Counted from the first letter of the stretch, positions 11,802-24,973 are shown. The stretch is DNA of 64,000 nt from Rotaria sp. Silwood1 (GCA_905250075.1 CAJNOP010000297.1:76991-140990); one strand, 5' to 3'. Notes: generated by a model not told the origin, from the sequence alone. A program made the numbers and translations.

Positions 11802-12036
11802 AATGAAAACGAAACAAAGAAGTCACGAAAATTTTCACGAACTAAGGTCGAAGCTTCTCGAACACGTCACTACAGTCTAGAAGAGGTAAATAAAAAGCAT
11901 CGAAATCAGACTCAGCTGATTGAAATAGGTCAACTACAGAAAAGATGTGAACAAGCTTGAAGATTTCATTGAAAAACACAGAAGAACAACGGAAAAAAAA
12001 GGTATTCAGAGTGATATTCGTAGCAAGAATCGGTAA
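11802..12036 (+). pseudogene. possible decayed coding fragment, unidentified
   Basis: A charged, coiled-coil-like open frame (for example KVEASRTRHYSLEEVNKKH) ends in a stop. A one-base shift opens the continuation DVNKLEDFIEKHRRTTEKK, ending beside a GTAAGA donor-like site. Composition differs from the surrounding random ORFs, but there is no start, no clean acceptor and no family match. It could be an exon remnant from a gene disrupted near the assembly gap, or chance. Confidence 0.2.
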
Positions 12037-15000
12037 GAATGTGAATAATGGATCAAGAATACATGCTGAAAACAATGGACACTTTCTCACAAATATCTAA
12101 ATATCTTCGATATTTTAGAAAATCTAGACCATTCTATTGGTATTCAGAGATTAATGATCTTTGATGTATATAAATCAATTGACTTGAAGCATCAAAAAAG
12201 ATAGGTATCGAGGGATGAATTATTAGGAAAAAAAGACAACGTACGTTTGAACTAAGAAACTTTTGTCACACCTTCATTGATCGAGCTATGAATTTTGTTG
12301 CATGTAAAGAGCAACAAGTGTGTAATAAGAGTGCAAGCCAAAAAGTTTACGAATGTAAATTAAGACCGACTAAGACAATGAATCAACTAATATAGGAGCA
12401 AATCTTGATGCACACTCTTATAAGATTTTTGTCTTGTTATTGATGAAATCAACAAATGAAGCTATTCGATTAGGTAAAGAGATTGCAACTATTCGAAACA
12501 ATTACACTGTTTCACCAACACGTGTGTGTTTTTTTTTTGTTATCTCGATCGAACAAAACACGGGGATACAGTAGCATCATCAAATGATAAGGATAATGGA
12601 CTCATTTGTTTTATCGCTGCTAGTTACAGCTTGTTGTACATTAAACGTTGCATATAAATAATAAATGAAGAGAATAAAAAAGTGGAGGAAATGAGATAAT
12701 GATATTATTTGGAATATGCCACAAATGATTAAGTTTGGTTGATTATGTTTTTTTTGTTGATACAAAATATGATAGATGGCAGAACTATTCAGTAAATGAA
12801 CTATATATCTTGAGACAAAGAATCAAATAACTGAATAGCAAGAAAATATGTAGTATAAATTACATTGGGTTGCGTTATTCTGATTTTTAGTGATTTGTTT
12901 TAACATAACTGAATAATACATGTTCATATTTCAATTTATACTGTTTTTCCATGTATTCGTTAACGATCAATTTAGATGGAGTCCCGACGGAGCTGCATCG
13001 GAGTTTGCTAGGAAAAAGACGATATGAATGATTTATAAATAGTTCGAAATTCTCATTTAACGTCAATGCAATATAGATTAATGGTGTGAGCACCGAAAAT
13101 TTCCAAAATATTAGATTTAAATAAAGAAAAATTAAACACATAAAAAGCTAATATTATTGATGGATGTAGGTGAGTGAATGAATGAGTTGGTATTTCTTTT
13201 ACTCATACCCATTGGTCTCACAAAATCATGAATAGTACTCCATGTCGTTTGTCAACCACGAAACGGTGATTAAGTAGTAATAAGCATCATCAATAAATGG
13301 GTCGAGAACGATATACTATACAGATTTCTCATGTAAATGTTGTAAAAAAAAAACAGCACACAGAAACACAGTTGGAGACGGCAGTCGGAATTCTATCAGG
13401 GTTTTCCATTTAACTGAATCGAATACAATCTTAAATTGTTGATGGTTGGTTACACCTAACAAAGTTCGTTCCGTATCCTTGTATATCAGTAAATACTGAG
13501 TTTTCCCAGAGAAAAATCATATATGTTTTTCTGTTTTCCAACTATTATCGCCAGTTACTGACAAAGTTCAGTATTACTATGAACAGAAATCGCCGCAAAC
13601 TTAATCACGAATTCTTTCTACTGATTGTTTGTCTTGAAAACCAATGTAGAAAATGCAAAATTTTCTACAAAACCAAACGCGAAGCTTCTCAAAAGATGAA
13701 TACTTTTAAAGGGAAAACAGCGAGTTTCACACTTCAAGATTTCATACAACTCAATGGATTGTGAGTGTTGGCAAATGTGGGTTTGAGTCTGACTCTGAGT
13801 GTGAGTAAGGATGAAAAAAAGATCCACATTCATTTGACCATCTACAAATATCCACATCCTCGTTGTAATAAAAATGAACATATTGAAAATTGTCTAAAAT
13901 CTGGCCAAAGAGGAACTTTTTGTAAATTCGTCGGAGCAAAAAAATTAAAAATGAAGGTTTATCTTTTATTCTGATCTAGATATTCAAGAATGCATGTTAA
14001 ACATGAACAAGTCAATAGAATTTACACAACAAAGGAATCGTGTTTTTTTTACACGTTCTCAGATAGATAATGTCTTGCACTTAACTAGTAATGTCACGTG
14101 CAACAATCAGTGTCAAGATTAGGATCAAACTTCTAAGATGCATTATATATATTTTTTTCTAACCATATTTATTTCCAGAAAATGTTATCGTCTGTACAAT
14201 AAGTCTTATTAATAATTCGCTTGTTGACCATGAGCATGCGTAAAAAGAAATGTTTATAATTATTTAGTTACTTATTACGAAGGATACTTCGTTTCTTTCA
14301 TCTGTATGTGTCTTTCTCTCTTTAAATTATCTTTCTAGCATTGATAAAAATTCTTTTGATCTGCCCGATTTGCAATTCAAAAATATCATGATAGATTAAG
14401 AAAACGTAACTTTCTTTGATTCTTCGAGCTTAATCAAAACCAGAACCAATATGTTTTACTCGTTTTTTTTTCTTCTTTATTTTTTTAATATAATCTTTCT
14501 TGTTTCCATAAGTACAAGCACACTTTGATTCACATGGGGTATAGATGTAGATGATGGAAAAGGTGACAAACAGATTCACACCCATGCTCTTGTTATCAAT
14601 AATTCAAGATTCACTAATAAAATCAATTTATCAGAAAACTTTAAATCAATAGATTCAAACTGATTAACTCATATAATATCAAATTTGATGAAATTGAGCT
14701 GATTACAAAGATATTTTTGATTCAATATATGAACAAAAAAAATTTGTCATTTATAACAGAAGAATCAAACGTAAATAGACTATTTTCGATTTGTCAGACC
14801 AAATTCTATTCACTAGAAGATAAGTTCATTCTTTACGCAATTTTTTTTTGTACAGCCTCATAAACATTTCTCTACATCATTAACTCTATTGAGTATGTTT
14901 TTGAAAATGAATTCAGTGTAACTTTAGACGGAAAACTTTAAGATTACTCAAGTTTTTGATCTTTTTCTTTTCAATCAATATAAATAAGAATTTTCATTCT

Positions 15001-16724
15001 ATCTAAGTATGCAGAAATCAAAACGAGAAATCGTCAATTTTTGCATTCAATACTAAAAACGAAGGACCAAACTAGACCATATAAACAATCGATAAATATT
15101 TTCACTTCTCTCTTTGGTCAAAGTGGATGTTAGAATAGTTAAAATCATATCAAATAACTCAAATTGCCAAGTGAATCGTTGTATGAAAGCAGATGTAGAT
15201 ATATTAATTGGAACATTAAATCCATCAAAAAAATGATTGGTGTACAACATATGCATCATTCATATAATCTAATCTCAGTAAACAATCAATCTTTTCCTAA
15301 GTTAATGAACTCTAAATAGTACTATTCAACGACAATTCCTAAAATTATTTGATCAAAACCTAGCCTTTATAATCAATTTGTTCGCCGAAAGTGTGAGAGT
15401 GTCACTTCATAACTTGTTAAGTATTCACATATATTTTTAGGTAGTATAAATTACGTCTTTGAAGAGAATATGAACTCAAAAAGTAAATAGAAGAATGAAT
15501 AATAGATGAGAAGTTAAATGAACACATGGGAATGTCAATGAGAATACAGAAAGAAAACACAACGATGAAGTTTCCTTCTATTACTACTTCGATGAAAGAA
15601 GAATAACAGAAGAGAAAAATCGAGATTAGCATGAAAATGTATACTCTTACCGGAGCGTAGAACTAACTCTATCGTTAACACTATGACATAAAAACTCTTG
15701 AAATTCAATCGGTTCAAGGCGTATCATGAATTTCAGAGAAAAATTTTGTTTAGATCATAAGATGAGGAAAATATAAATTATGTTCCTCATCTATGAATTC
15801 TCCATGGGTCCCTCTCCCAGCAAACATCGCTGATCTATACCCAATAAAAGGAGTTGACAGATAAAACAAATTGTATTATTACTCATAAAGATATATACCT
15901 CATTTTAGCTGTTATTTGTACTCAGAAACTTACAGTCATAAAATATCATTTTTATTATACTTTTTATATTATATTGTTATTTGGAAATAAATTTATTCTT
16001 AAGATAATCATGAAAAAGAACGGCTATCTTGAAGTAATACTGTATTTTATTACAATCAATATAAAATTATTTGTTAGAGTTTTGTATATTTATTTAATGA
16101 AACTTATTTCTTTAAAAACGTTTTTTTTCTCTATGAAAAAAACGAACATCAAAGTTATGATTACCTTCTATTTACATAAAAATCTTGCCATACAGACATC
16201 TATATAATAGACGTGATGCCTTTTTTTTTTCTAGTGTTTGTTATTGATTTAATTTATAGTAATCAATGGATCCATTATTGCATACTGCATTTTTTGGTAG
16301 TCGAAAAAAATAAATAATATTCGTTAGATTCTTTTTCACAAAACAATATACATTTATTTAATTAAAATAACAGTGTGTGATTTACAAACTATATAATTCG
16401 TCATAATTTTTTTTTTCATATGACTAGAAATGAAGAACAAATAAATTAAGTTTGCTCTTTTGTATTTTTATATTTTAACTCATTCAATTGGAAGAAAGAA
16501 TTGCATTCTTGTTTGTTGAATAGTAGCTTATATTAATAAAATATTTAAATCAATATTTTCATACTTTTTAATATCTTGCACATACCTTTCATACTCTTTT
16601 GCTAGTTCGACCTTTAAAAAAGTAGGGTAGCCAATGCTGTAGTAATGAAAAGACATAGTTGAAACGAATGTATTCTTTCTTTCTTTTTAAAGTGATTGCA
16701 CAAACTTTGGCATATACATTTACA
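12037..16724. other. gene-poor AT-rich DNA upstream of the receptor gene
   Basis: Nothing convincing. ORFs around 12887-13141, 13579-13974, 15053-15717 and 15854-16207 (117 aa, Ile/Phe/Lys-rich) look like chance frames. A weak G-rich then C-rich pair (TGTGGGT near 13774, TCCACATCC near 13850) is a degenerate echo of the inverted arrays at 25.6 and 27.6 kb. Confidence 0.45.
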
Positions 16725-18491
16725 ATGAAAATATTAAAACTCATGTTATTAATAACATTATATAAAGCGATTAATAGTACTGATGAATATAAATTTTCAA
16801 ATTTTGATTTAAGTATGAATAATTAATAATAAGATATTTTTTTCAAAATTTATTTGTTAATAGAACCAAATTTTGCAATATTAAATTCAACAAGTACAAT
16901 GAAATTCTTATGTACAAAATACAAAGATGATAATCTTGATTTTGATATTAGTTTAGTACCAACAATTTCTTCAGATAATTTAAAAATCTATAAAAATCAT
17001 CTTAATAATACAGCTATGGAAATTTTTATTCAATCATCAGGTTATATTGGTATTCTTAATTTAATTTGTTCACCAGTAAACAATAAAAGTATAGGTGTTC
17101 GATCAGATATTATCGTTGGTAGTACGTAAAATAAAATATGACTTTTTCATAAGAATAACTCTTTTAATATGTTTCAGCGTCACCTGATCTAATTAAACGT
17201 AAAAGAAACTGTATTGTACATGACAATAAATATATTGAGTGTAAAATTCATACACCAGAAATGGTATCTGCTATTCATCATAAACATCCATATGATTTTG
17301 ATTTTATAGAAATTTATCAATCGTTCGTAGATATTTTTAATATAATGGTATCATATGTTTTTTTTTTCAATCTGTTTTAGTTCAGATGAGAATTCTTATA
17401 ATCAACGACCTGAATTAGTCAAAACTGATCATATTCATGAAACTTTAACATTTCGATGGTATCCAGTGAAAGATGGTGTTTTTCCAATGGGATTAAAAAT
17501 GCTTATACGTGGTACATTACGATATTTTGATTCGACTGAGTATATAATAGATATGACACCAAGTAAGAAAAAAAATCATTCTATTTCTTTTTTGAACCAA
17601 TTTAAATAACAAATTTTAGTAGGTTTTTGGATAAAAACAAATTTTACTGTTCAAGTTTTATCATCAACTACTTTTCAAATTCATTTTGATCATAAGAAAT
17701 TTTCATTACCATTACTTTGTCATGGAAATTTATCAAAAGATGATAATTTTACAAGTTTAAATCAAGTATAAATATAGAAGTATTTTTCTGTTGATTAGTA
17801 TTATTCTTTTTTTTTCAAAAGAAAGAAAACTCAAGAACTTTTGATGAAACTAATCAAACAACTATTAATATGACTAATTTGACACCAAATACATGGTACC
17901 AGTTATGTTTTCAATGTCGTCAAGATGTATCTGTCAATACAATTAGTGAAGCACTATGTATAAGAGAACAAACCAAAAAGTCATCGAGTATTTTATTTTA
18001 GACTATGACATTCATATTATCTTCATTCTCATTTTAGATTGGCTTATAGATTTAATTATTTTTATCATCATAATAGTCGGTGTTATTGTTTTTATTATTA
18101 TTAAAATGTAAGAATTAAACCCGATTCCTTTTTCTTTTAATCGTTATACAAACCTTTTAAAACATATACAATTTTAGAAGGGTACGCCATATTGAAAAAA
18201 GATCAATGAAAGATCGAAATTTGGTAGTCATATTTATATTAGTTTTCTGTTTTTAATTCGATCATTTTTCTAGAGAAACAGTACAGATAATAACGAAACA
18301 TTTAATAGTGAAACACAACGTCAAAATATTGAAGATTCAATAATGTTGCAGCCATTAGCCTCAGAATCAATTGAACTTCAAAACTTTCCAATGGTGCTAC
18401 AGTTTTACATTCGATTATTAACACTAATCACTGATTGTCATGTCTTTAGATATCAACCAGTGATACTATCCAAGAAATATTAATACATTGA
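16725..18491 (+). CDS. type I membrane receptor resembling class I cytokine receptors, ten exons
   Basis: Reconstructed exons: 16725-16812, 16864-17121, 17178-17322, 17381-17562, 17620-17765, 17822-17987, 18038-18107, 18178-18223, 18274-18393, 18450-18491. All nine introns are 49-70 bp GT-AG, phases agree throughout, and the total of 1263 bp gives 420 aa. Residues 1-18 form a signal peptide. An Ig-like segment has Cys46 and Cys98 and ends in the linker RSDIIVGTSP. Then comes NCIVHDNKYIEC (Cys127/Cys137), the cysteine pair typical of the first cytokine-binding module domain in gp130/Domeless-type receptors. FN3-like sequence follows: TLTFRWYPVKDG near 185-196, VQVLSSTTFQIHF, and NLTPNTWYQLCF. 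The membrane helix is about 331-350 and the tail about 70 aa. No WSxWS motif is seen, the tail has no tyrosine, and no proline-rich Box1 is evident. The exon model is firm; the cytokine-receptor assignment is a motif-based inference. Confidence 0.8.
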
Positions 18492-19154
18492 AGAGAAAGT
18501 TATATTTAAGAAAAACCAAACATTAATATTCCGTAGAATAGTAGTTTTTATTGTATTATGTTCAAATGATATATTGTTTTCAAAGATAAATGCTAATGAC
18601 GTAAAGAAAGAAGATATTCTCATCTAGTTTCAATTTTTTATTAAAACTTTGAATTTTTAATTGCTACGTTATTAAAAGAATCGGCGTGCACATCAACATG
18701 TGAAATACATGAAGATGGAATTAACGAACGTTTCTGAAATTGAGTCCTAATGTTACATAGAGAGACGTGGAATTATAAGAGATCAAGTCTGCCCACTTGT
18801 ATTTTTCTTGGCTAACTTCATTGAATCATAGTATCAACGGAAAGGATATGTTGAGATCAACATTTCAGTCGAATTTTAAAATCTTAAAGTTATCAGTAAA
18901 GTAATGCATTCTGAGATGTGGGTTTGGATGAGAGATGATGAGCAATCCACACCCGCACATTAATACATAATTTAGTAAGTGTTGAAGAGCAAAAATGTAC
19001 TTATTAATGAGTCTTCCAATGACACTGCTAGAGGATTGTTGATGAATAATAGTGCAATCGTCACATAGATATTGCATAAGCTTTTTGTCGCAGTTTGTCA
19101 ACAAATATAAATATATGTGAACTAATTACGTTTGAAATACTGTGACATGATTTT
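18492..19154. other. intergenic spacer
   Basis: 3' flank of the receptor gene. A minor G-rich then C-rich hairpin (TGTGGGTTTGGATG near 18917, ATCCACACCCGCACA near 18946) echoes the telomere-like arrays further right. No gene seen. Confidence 0.4.
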
Positions 19155-19507
19155 TTTTATTGAAATTGAAAAGTTTAAATTGAGTAAGATTAGGATAATC
19201 AAGATTATGTTCTATAGAAATTGATTCGAGAATATGAGACATTTGACGTTATTGATGAATTTGAAGTAATATTTCATTACAAAATCTATCAAGTTTTCGA
19301 TTAGAAATTGAAGAAATATCATTAATTGATGATATGAAAACAAAATTAAGAATGTTTATGAAAGATTTTATTTTGTACTATAATATAAAACCGTTCATTA
19401 TTGATATCAAATAGAGAATAAAGAACATTCATATAATTGAGTTTTTCGAAAATAATAAATAATATTTCATTTGATAAATCAAGAAGCTGAATATCATGTT
19501 GATTCAT
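19155..19507 (-). pseudogene. decayed F-box gene
   Basis: From ATG at 19507 the frame reads MNQHDIQLLDLSNEIL, then FIIFEKLNYMNVLYSLFDIN and NER. This is a good F-box of the compact type I associate with bdelloid F-box/LRR-like proteins (LPNEIL...LYSLF.INNERL). Beyond that, homologous-looking blocks continue only across stops and frameshifts: NDISSISNRKLDRFCNEILL, then after a TAA ILESISIEHNLDYPNLTQFK. The order matches what I remember of intact bdelloid relatives, so this is a recently decayed copy truncated to about 350 bp. The remembered bdelloid pattern is established knowledge recalled without a search. Confidence 0.7.
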
Positions 19508-20063
19508 ATTAAATCGTTATTATGACTCTTTTCTTAACAAAATATATGTATGTTTATATATTAATTGTTCCTTGATAACCTCTGCTCTTGTTGAACAAAA
19601 GAAAATATATTATTGATGTATATATGATGGTCGAAGTTGGAATTCAGCTCAGGTCAGAATTCGTCCAAAATTTTTGGTCGAATTCTAGATTGTATTGAAT
19701 ACTAACGCATAGATTGAAAGAGTTTTTTCTATCAATTAGTTCTATAAAAAGTATAAATTGAAATGGAAATAGTTTGAAAATATCGATTCTTCTCTTTTGA
19801 ATGGTGAAAAGTTCAGGTCTCTATGATATTTCTATTAAATGCTAAATTCAAAAAACAATGAAGTATATTATATATTGAAATGAATATAGAAGGGACATCT
19901 ATCGTTCATTGATCTATTGGTACTTAGTTATTTTCATGTTGAATGAATCATTTTTTTTCTAAAATGTTCTGTTCTTTCTCTCTGATATATACGTATATGC
20001 GTTGTTACTCATTATTGTTATTATCAGTTCCTATTGAAATATTTTGCTGCAAATCCCTTCATT
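19508..20063. other. 5' flank of golgin-84
   Basis: AT-rich sequence with pyrimidine-rich stretches just upstream of the golgin start. A short segment near 19788-19822 resembles part of the foldback arm at 51.3 kb. An upstream in-frame ATG at 20034 would add ten residues to golgin-84, but the family N-terminus argues for 20064. Confidence 0.4.
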
Positions 20064-23000
20064 ATGTCTTGGTTATTAAAACAAGCTGAAGATATTTTAA
20101 ATCGAGTTGATCAACAAACAAGTGCAGCTTTTCATCAACAAACACCACAAACACCACAATTACCAACAAGACAAAATCAAGTTGAATTTATTTCTGATAC
20201 ACCTTCATTTATTCCATCAACACCATTAGATCAACCAATTACGAATCGTGTGCCTACAAATCGATCTACAATAGTACCAATACGTCGTACGAAAAAAACT
20301 GATGAAACAGATCTTATGAATTATCTTAATAGTTCAATACCAATCAATAATAATGAAATAAAACAATTAAGTCCTGTTCAATCTTCGAACAATAAAACAC
20401 GTACGAATAGTTCATCGGTTGTTCTTCATGATGATTCTTCATCAGTAGTTACAACTCATAATAATAATAATAAAGAACTTGTTTTAGTAAGATAGAAATC
20501 GATTATTAATTTTATTTTATTAATTTTTTTTTTGTTAATTATTATTTAGAATATTTCATCAAATAATGAATCTATAAATAATAATTCTGATAAACAATTG
20601 ATTGATACACTTCAAATTGAAATTCAAACATTAATACATAATAAACAACAATATGAAAATGAATTACATACTTATAAACATCAATTAATTCAATATCAAC
20701 ATCAAATAGCTGAATCTGATGCATTATTACGTGATTTACGTTCACGTGAATCAGATTCTAATGAAGTTTTATTAACAAAAGATTCTCAAATAGCATTACT
20801 TCGTGTACGTTTAGCTGAATCTGATGAATTATTACAACGAAAAATTTTACAATATGATGAATTACAAAATGAATATACACATATATTACAAGATTCATCA
20901 TATATTCAATCCGTATCATTTGATACTTTACAATTACGTAAAATACAATTAGAAAAAGAATTAGAACAAAATTTAAATGAAAATGAACGTTTAAATAATG
21001 ATAATGAACAATTAATAGAACAATTAAAATTAACTGAAAAACGTTTAAATGATGAACATTTACAATTCTATGAACAACAACAACAAACAAAACATGCAAA
21101 AAATTTAATTAATCAATTAGAATATGAAATGAATGAATATAAATCTAAAGCACAAAGAATTTTACAAACAAAAGATAAATTAATTATTAAACTTAAAGAT
21201 ATTATACAACATCGAAGTAATACATCAAATATTGGTGATCAACATGGTTAGTTAAGAAATAATTCTTACTAGTCTCTAACACAAAAATAAAATTGGAAAC
21301 ATTCTGAACCATTTTTGAAGTTCAAAACTTTTAGAATAGAATCTTAAACAGTTCAGTGTATGATTCCTTTTATTGTTTTAGAGAATAGCAAAGAATTTCG
21401 TTTTGATTGAAGCAAATTCTCAATGTTCGCTATCTACACTTTTTTAATTAACACAGGAATATGATACCTATCGATAGATCATGTTTCAAGTTTAAACTAA
21501 TTCTTTTCAGATATTGTCAATCCGTCCGATGAATGATATAAATTAAAGAACACTACTGCAAGAGTTCACTAGATCTCGATGTGGAAGGGGTAACACTGCC
21601 CCCCCCCCCCCTTCCCAATTTTTACGTTGAAACTGCGAAATTTCCGAAGATAGCTTTTGTCAGTCACTTTCTGCTAAACTGACTCTCTATTTCTATGTTT
21701 TTGTCACTTCTAAAACCTATAGAAAGATCAGAAGGGCTCAGCTTGAATGTTGACAACGAATTCTTACACCCTTATGTCAATTTTAATGTATTTTAGAAAT
21801 CAGAGGGAAAAATGAAAACAATTTCTTAATTGCACTAGGTATCGATGCTAATGTTCAAATTATTCAATGAAGAATTTGAGAATAGTTAACAGTGATGAAA
21901 ACAAATTTCATAACCAAAACCAAACAAATATAAATTTCATTTCTATAATCTTTTTACATTAAAATCAATGTTCTGCTCTTATTTCTTAAACTATTGAATT
22001 AAATTTCTAGGAAATAGAAATCCATGATGTTATGTGAGAAAGAGTTCAAATCATTTACAATATTTTTTAGTATTAAAAATACTTCTTTTGAGCAATACAA
22101 ACTAATAAATTTTTTTACGTACGATTTTCTTGTGCTACTATTATTTGATAATGAATCTAGAGTAAATTTTACTGCATATAGAACAAATGCATAATAAGAA
22201 TAACGTTTTATTATTTTTTTTATTACTATCTACAGTACAATGATGATTTGAAAACGTACAATATAAATAAATACCGTATATCTTCTGTACTTTTCAATAC
22301 ATTTGAAAAAAATGAAAATGACTCTTGTTTTTATCAACAAAGTAAAATCAATGTTGATATGTATATTTATGTTAAAATCTATAGAAAGAAGGTTCGATTT
22401 AATTCCCCGTACCAGTCACTTTTGAAAGTAAATATAACTGAAACTATCGTGGATAGAATTAATTTTATTTTGTGATTGTTAATGTATATGATAAGGACTG
22501 AAAATTGAAAATCGATATATTAATAATATTTCAGAAAAATAATTCGTCTTTCAATTTTGAAATTACATATGAAGTATTTCGAGCTCTATGAAGAAGATCT
22601 ATATTGGGAGTTGTTATTTTCGAATTGTAAAAATGCAAGCGATGAGGTATCATGAATTTTATCTTATGCTAATATCTATGACTATACTCATAAGTGACAG
22701 AACCACGAGGCTTAGAAGATTCTATTTAAATGTAAAAATTTTCATTTTCTTCTGACAAATGATGCGTTGTTACGAAATCAGTGCACATTCTATTTACTGC
22801 TAACGCGCGTTTTATAAATATAGACAGCAGGGCTACAATGCTTGTTAAGACCAAAGTATATTTTAGATTTACGCTTCATAGACTCAAATACTTTTCTCCT
22901 TCTATCAGAATGATAGATTTGAGCAGTGCAGTACACTTTTTTTTTTGTGAAACATTTTTGCATTGCCATTAAACTTTTCTTCAATGACACAGATCAAAAT

Positions 23001-24239
23001 CTCTTGTTTCGAAAGTCGTATATTTCTTCAAACAAGTAGCAAATTTATTTTTGATTCATAACACTATCACATGTTGTATAATTTAAGTTCGATAAAATCT
23101 TTTCTCATTTTTATCTTACAGATGAGAATCTTATAAAAAAAAAATCTTAACTCGAACTTAGAATCAAAGCATTCCAACCTCTATGACTGTACTTTAGTAA
23201 TGATCGTTCCAATAGATTTGTATTTGCATAAAAACTATTAAAAAGTATTCAATACTTGCTTTGTATTTTTTGTTGTAACTATTATTATATATTTCTAGAA
23301 GTTGAAACTATTGGCACTAATGATGATTCTACTCTTCTCGATATTAGTCTCGTTGGTAATTCATCTGTATCGTCACCAATATCTACTCATTGGGCTTCTA
23401 TACAATATGAAGAATTAAAAAATGAAAATGAATTATTTAAACAAGAATTACAAGCACGTGAATTAACAATTCATACATTACGTAATGAACTTCAAGAAGT
23501 TGAATTAACAATTCAACATTCCGAGGAACAATATCAAGAACAAATAAATCAATTAAATGAACAATTAAAAGAAGAACGTTCACGTTTAATATTAGCTGAA
23601 CAAGACTATCGTAAATTAAAACAAGAATTAAATTCAATGAAGGATGATTTTCATAAACAAAAACAAATTTATCAAGGACAATTAAATGAACGTGAACGTG
23701 ATATTGAACGTCTTCGTTTACAATTAACTTCTAAAACAATAAATCATGCTAATGATGATGAATTAGAAAAACGTTTACAAACATTAACTGAATCTTTAAT
23801 ACATAAACAAACTATTATTGAAACATTACAAACAGATAAAAGTTCATTAACAATGCAATTAGAACGTTTAGAAAAACGTTTAGATGATTATGAAACTATA
23901 ACAACAAAAAATTCTTTACAACAATCATCTAAAACTATTCCAACAACATCAATATCAATTGATGATAATGAACATTATGAAAATCTTCGTTATCGTATGC
24001 CATTATTACGTGAAACACCATATGATGTTGATCTAACAAAAAAAGTTAAACGAGCAGCTAATGAACTTGATAAACTGGGAATTCGTTTAACAATATTTTT
24101 AAGACGTTATCCAATTGTTCGTCTTGGTGTACTATTCTATATCATAATTCTTCATTTATGGACATTTATTGTACTTTTTACATATACACCAGAGATTCAT
24201 AGCAATACAAATTCAATTAATTTAAAAGATAAACTATGA
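20064..24239 (+). CDS. GOLGA5: golgin-84 (golgin subfamily A member 5)
   Basis: Three exons: 20064-20486, 20550-21246 and 23299-24239. Introns are 63 bp and 2052 bp, phases match, and 2061 bp gives 686 aa (human about 731). Golgin-84 is a tail-anchored coiled-coil tether of the cis/medial Golgi used in ribbon stacking and COPI vesicle capture. Diagnostic ends are present: MSWLLKQAEDILNRVDQQTS at the start and RRYPIVRLGVLFYIIILHLW running into VLFTYTPE before the C-terminus. Between them lie a polar, Thr/Gln-rich low-complexity region (about 25-140) and long heptad-rich coiled coil (about 165-600). The start at 20064 was chosen because it gives the conserved N-terminus. The long second intron holds a run of 13 C at 21599-21611 and no recognisable gene. 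Confidence 0.95.
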
Positions 24240-24362
24240 AACAGTGATAGATTATCGTATTTATTCTTATTTTTGTTTTTTTGTTGTACTTGGAAATTTA
24301 TTTCTTTTTTTTTGTTTGGAAAGGGAAAAGTGAGATTATTGAATCCATATTAATAGCAACAT

Positions 24363-24368
24363 AATAAA
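24363..24368 (+). terminator. polyadenylation signal for golgin-84
   Basis: AATAAA about 125 bp past the golgin-84 stop codon. Plausible, but the hexamer is common in this DNA. Confidence 0.35.
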
Positions 24369-24784
24369 TTGTAAAGATTTTTCGAAGAATTCTTTGCTGA
24401 TTCTAATGAATTTCTCACATTTTACCAATATTTCAAAATTCGGGTACAGCTATTTGAGATGTGGAACTTAAAGAAGTATTGGTTTGAGTTATTCATACAT
24501 ATAATATTATGTAAAAAGACTATAGTAATTGAAGAACATCTAACGAGCAAAGTCCTCCAACTGATAAATTGCTTTTGAGTCAAGACCTTGTGTATTATCT
24601 AGACTCAAATGATCTATGCATAATTCTGAAAAGAATTCGTGTCCTTGACTTATTACTACGAAGATACTGCACTTTTACGGTATTTTATTGAAAAGAAAAT
24701 ACCTTAGTACAGAGAAAATGATTTTCGACTTGAAACTTTGTATGGAGACTGACTTTAACGAAACTAGTTTCAGGTAGGGGTGTC

Positions 24785-24926
24785 GTATTAGCATTAAGTT
24801 AAAAATAATGCTAATGCAAAAGCATTAGCATTAACAGTTAACACTAATGCTTTAGCATTAATGGCATTAGAGTTAATTAATGCTTAGGTGCTAGCATTAA
24901 TTTAGCATTATTTTTAATGCTAATAC
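24785..24926. repeat. palindromic TAGCATTA/TAATGCTA repeat block
   Basis: A 142-bp stretch built from repeated TAGCATTA and its complement TAATGCTA. The two ends are inverted copies: GTATTAGCATTAA at the left and TTAATGCTAATAC at the right. It could fold into a long imperfect hairpin. It may be a small MITE or a slippage-expanded palindrome. No target duplication is evident. Confidence 0.6.
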
Positions 24927-24973
24927 ATATACGCAGTGTCAATATTAGACTGCTACGTCTCATACTAGCTTCA

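Noticed and set aside
11525..11803. Three ORFs spanning the N gap
   Set aside because: They exist only because N codons are read as open.
15854..16207. 117-codon plus-strand ORF
   Set aside because: Ile/Phe/Lys/Tyr-dominated translation of AT-rich DNA, with no family motif or splice context.
20758..21099. Minus-strand ORF of 113 codons inside golgin-84 exon 2 (and one in exon 3)
   Set aside because: His/Val/Leu-rich antisense shadow of a Gln/Glu-rich coiled-coil exon.
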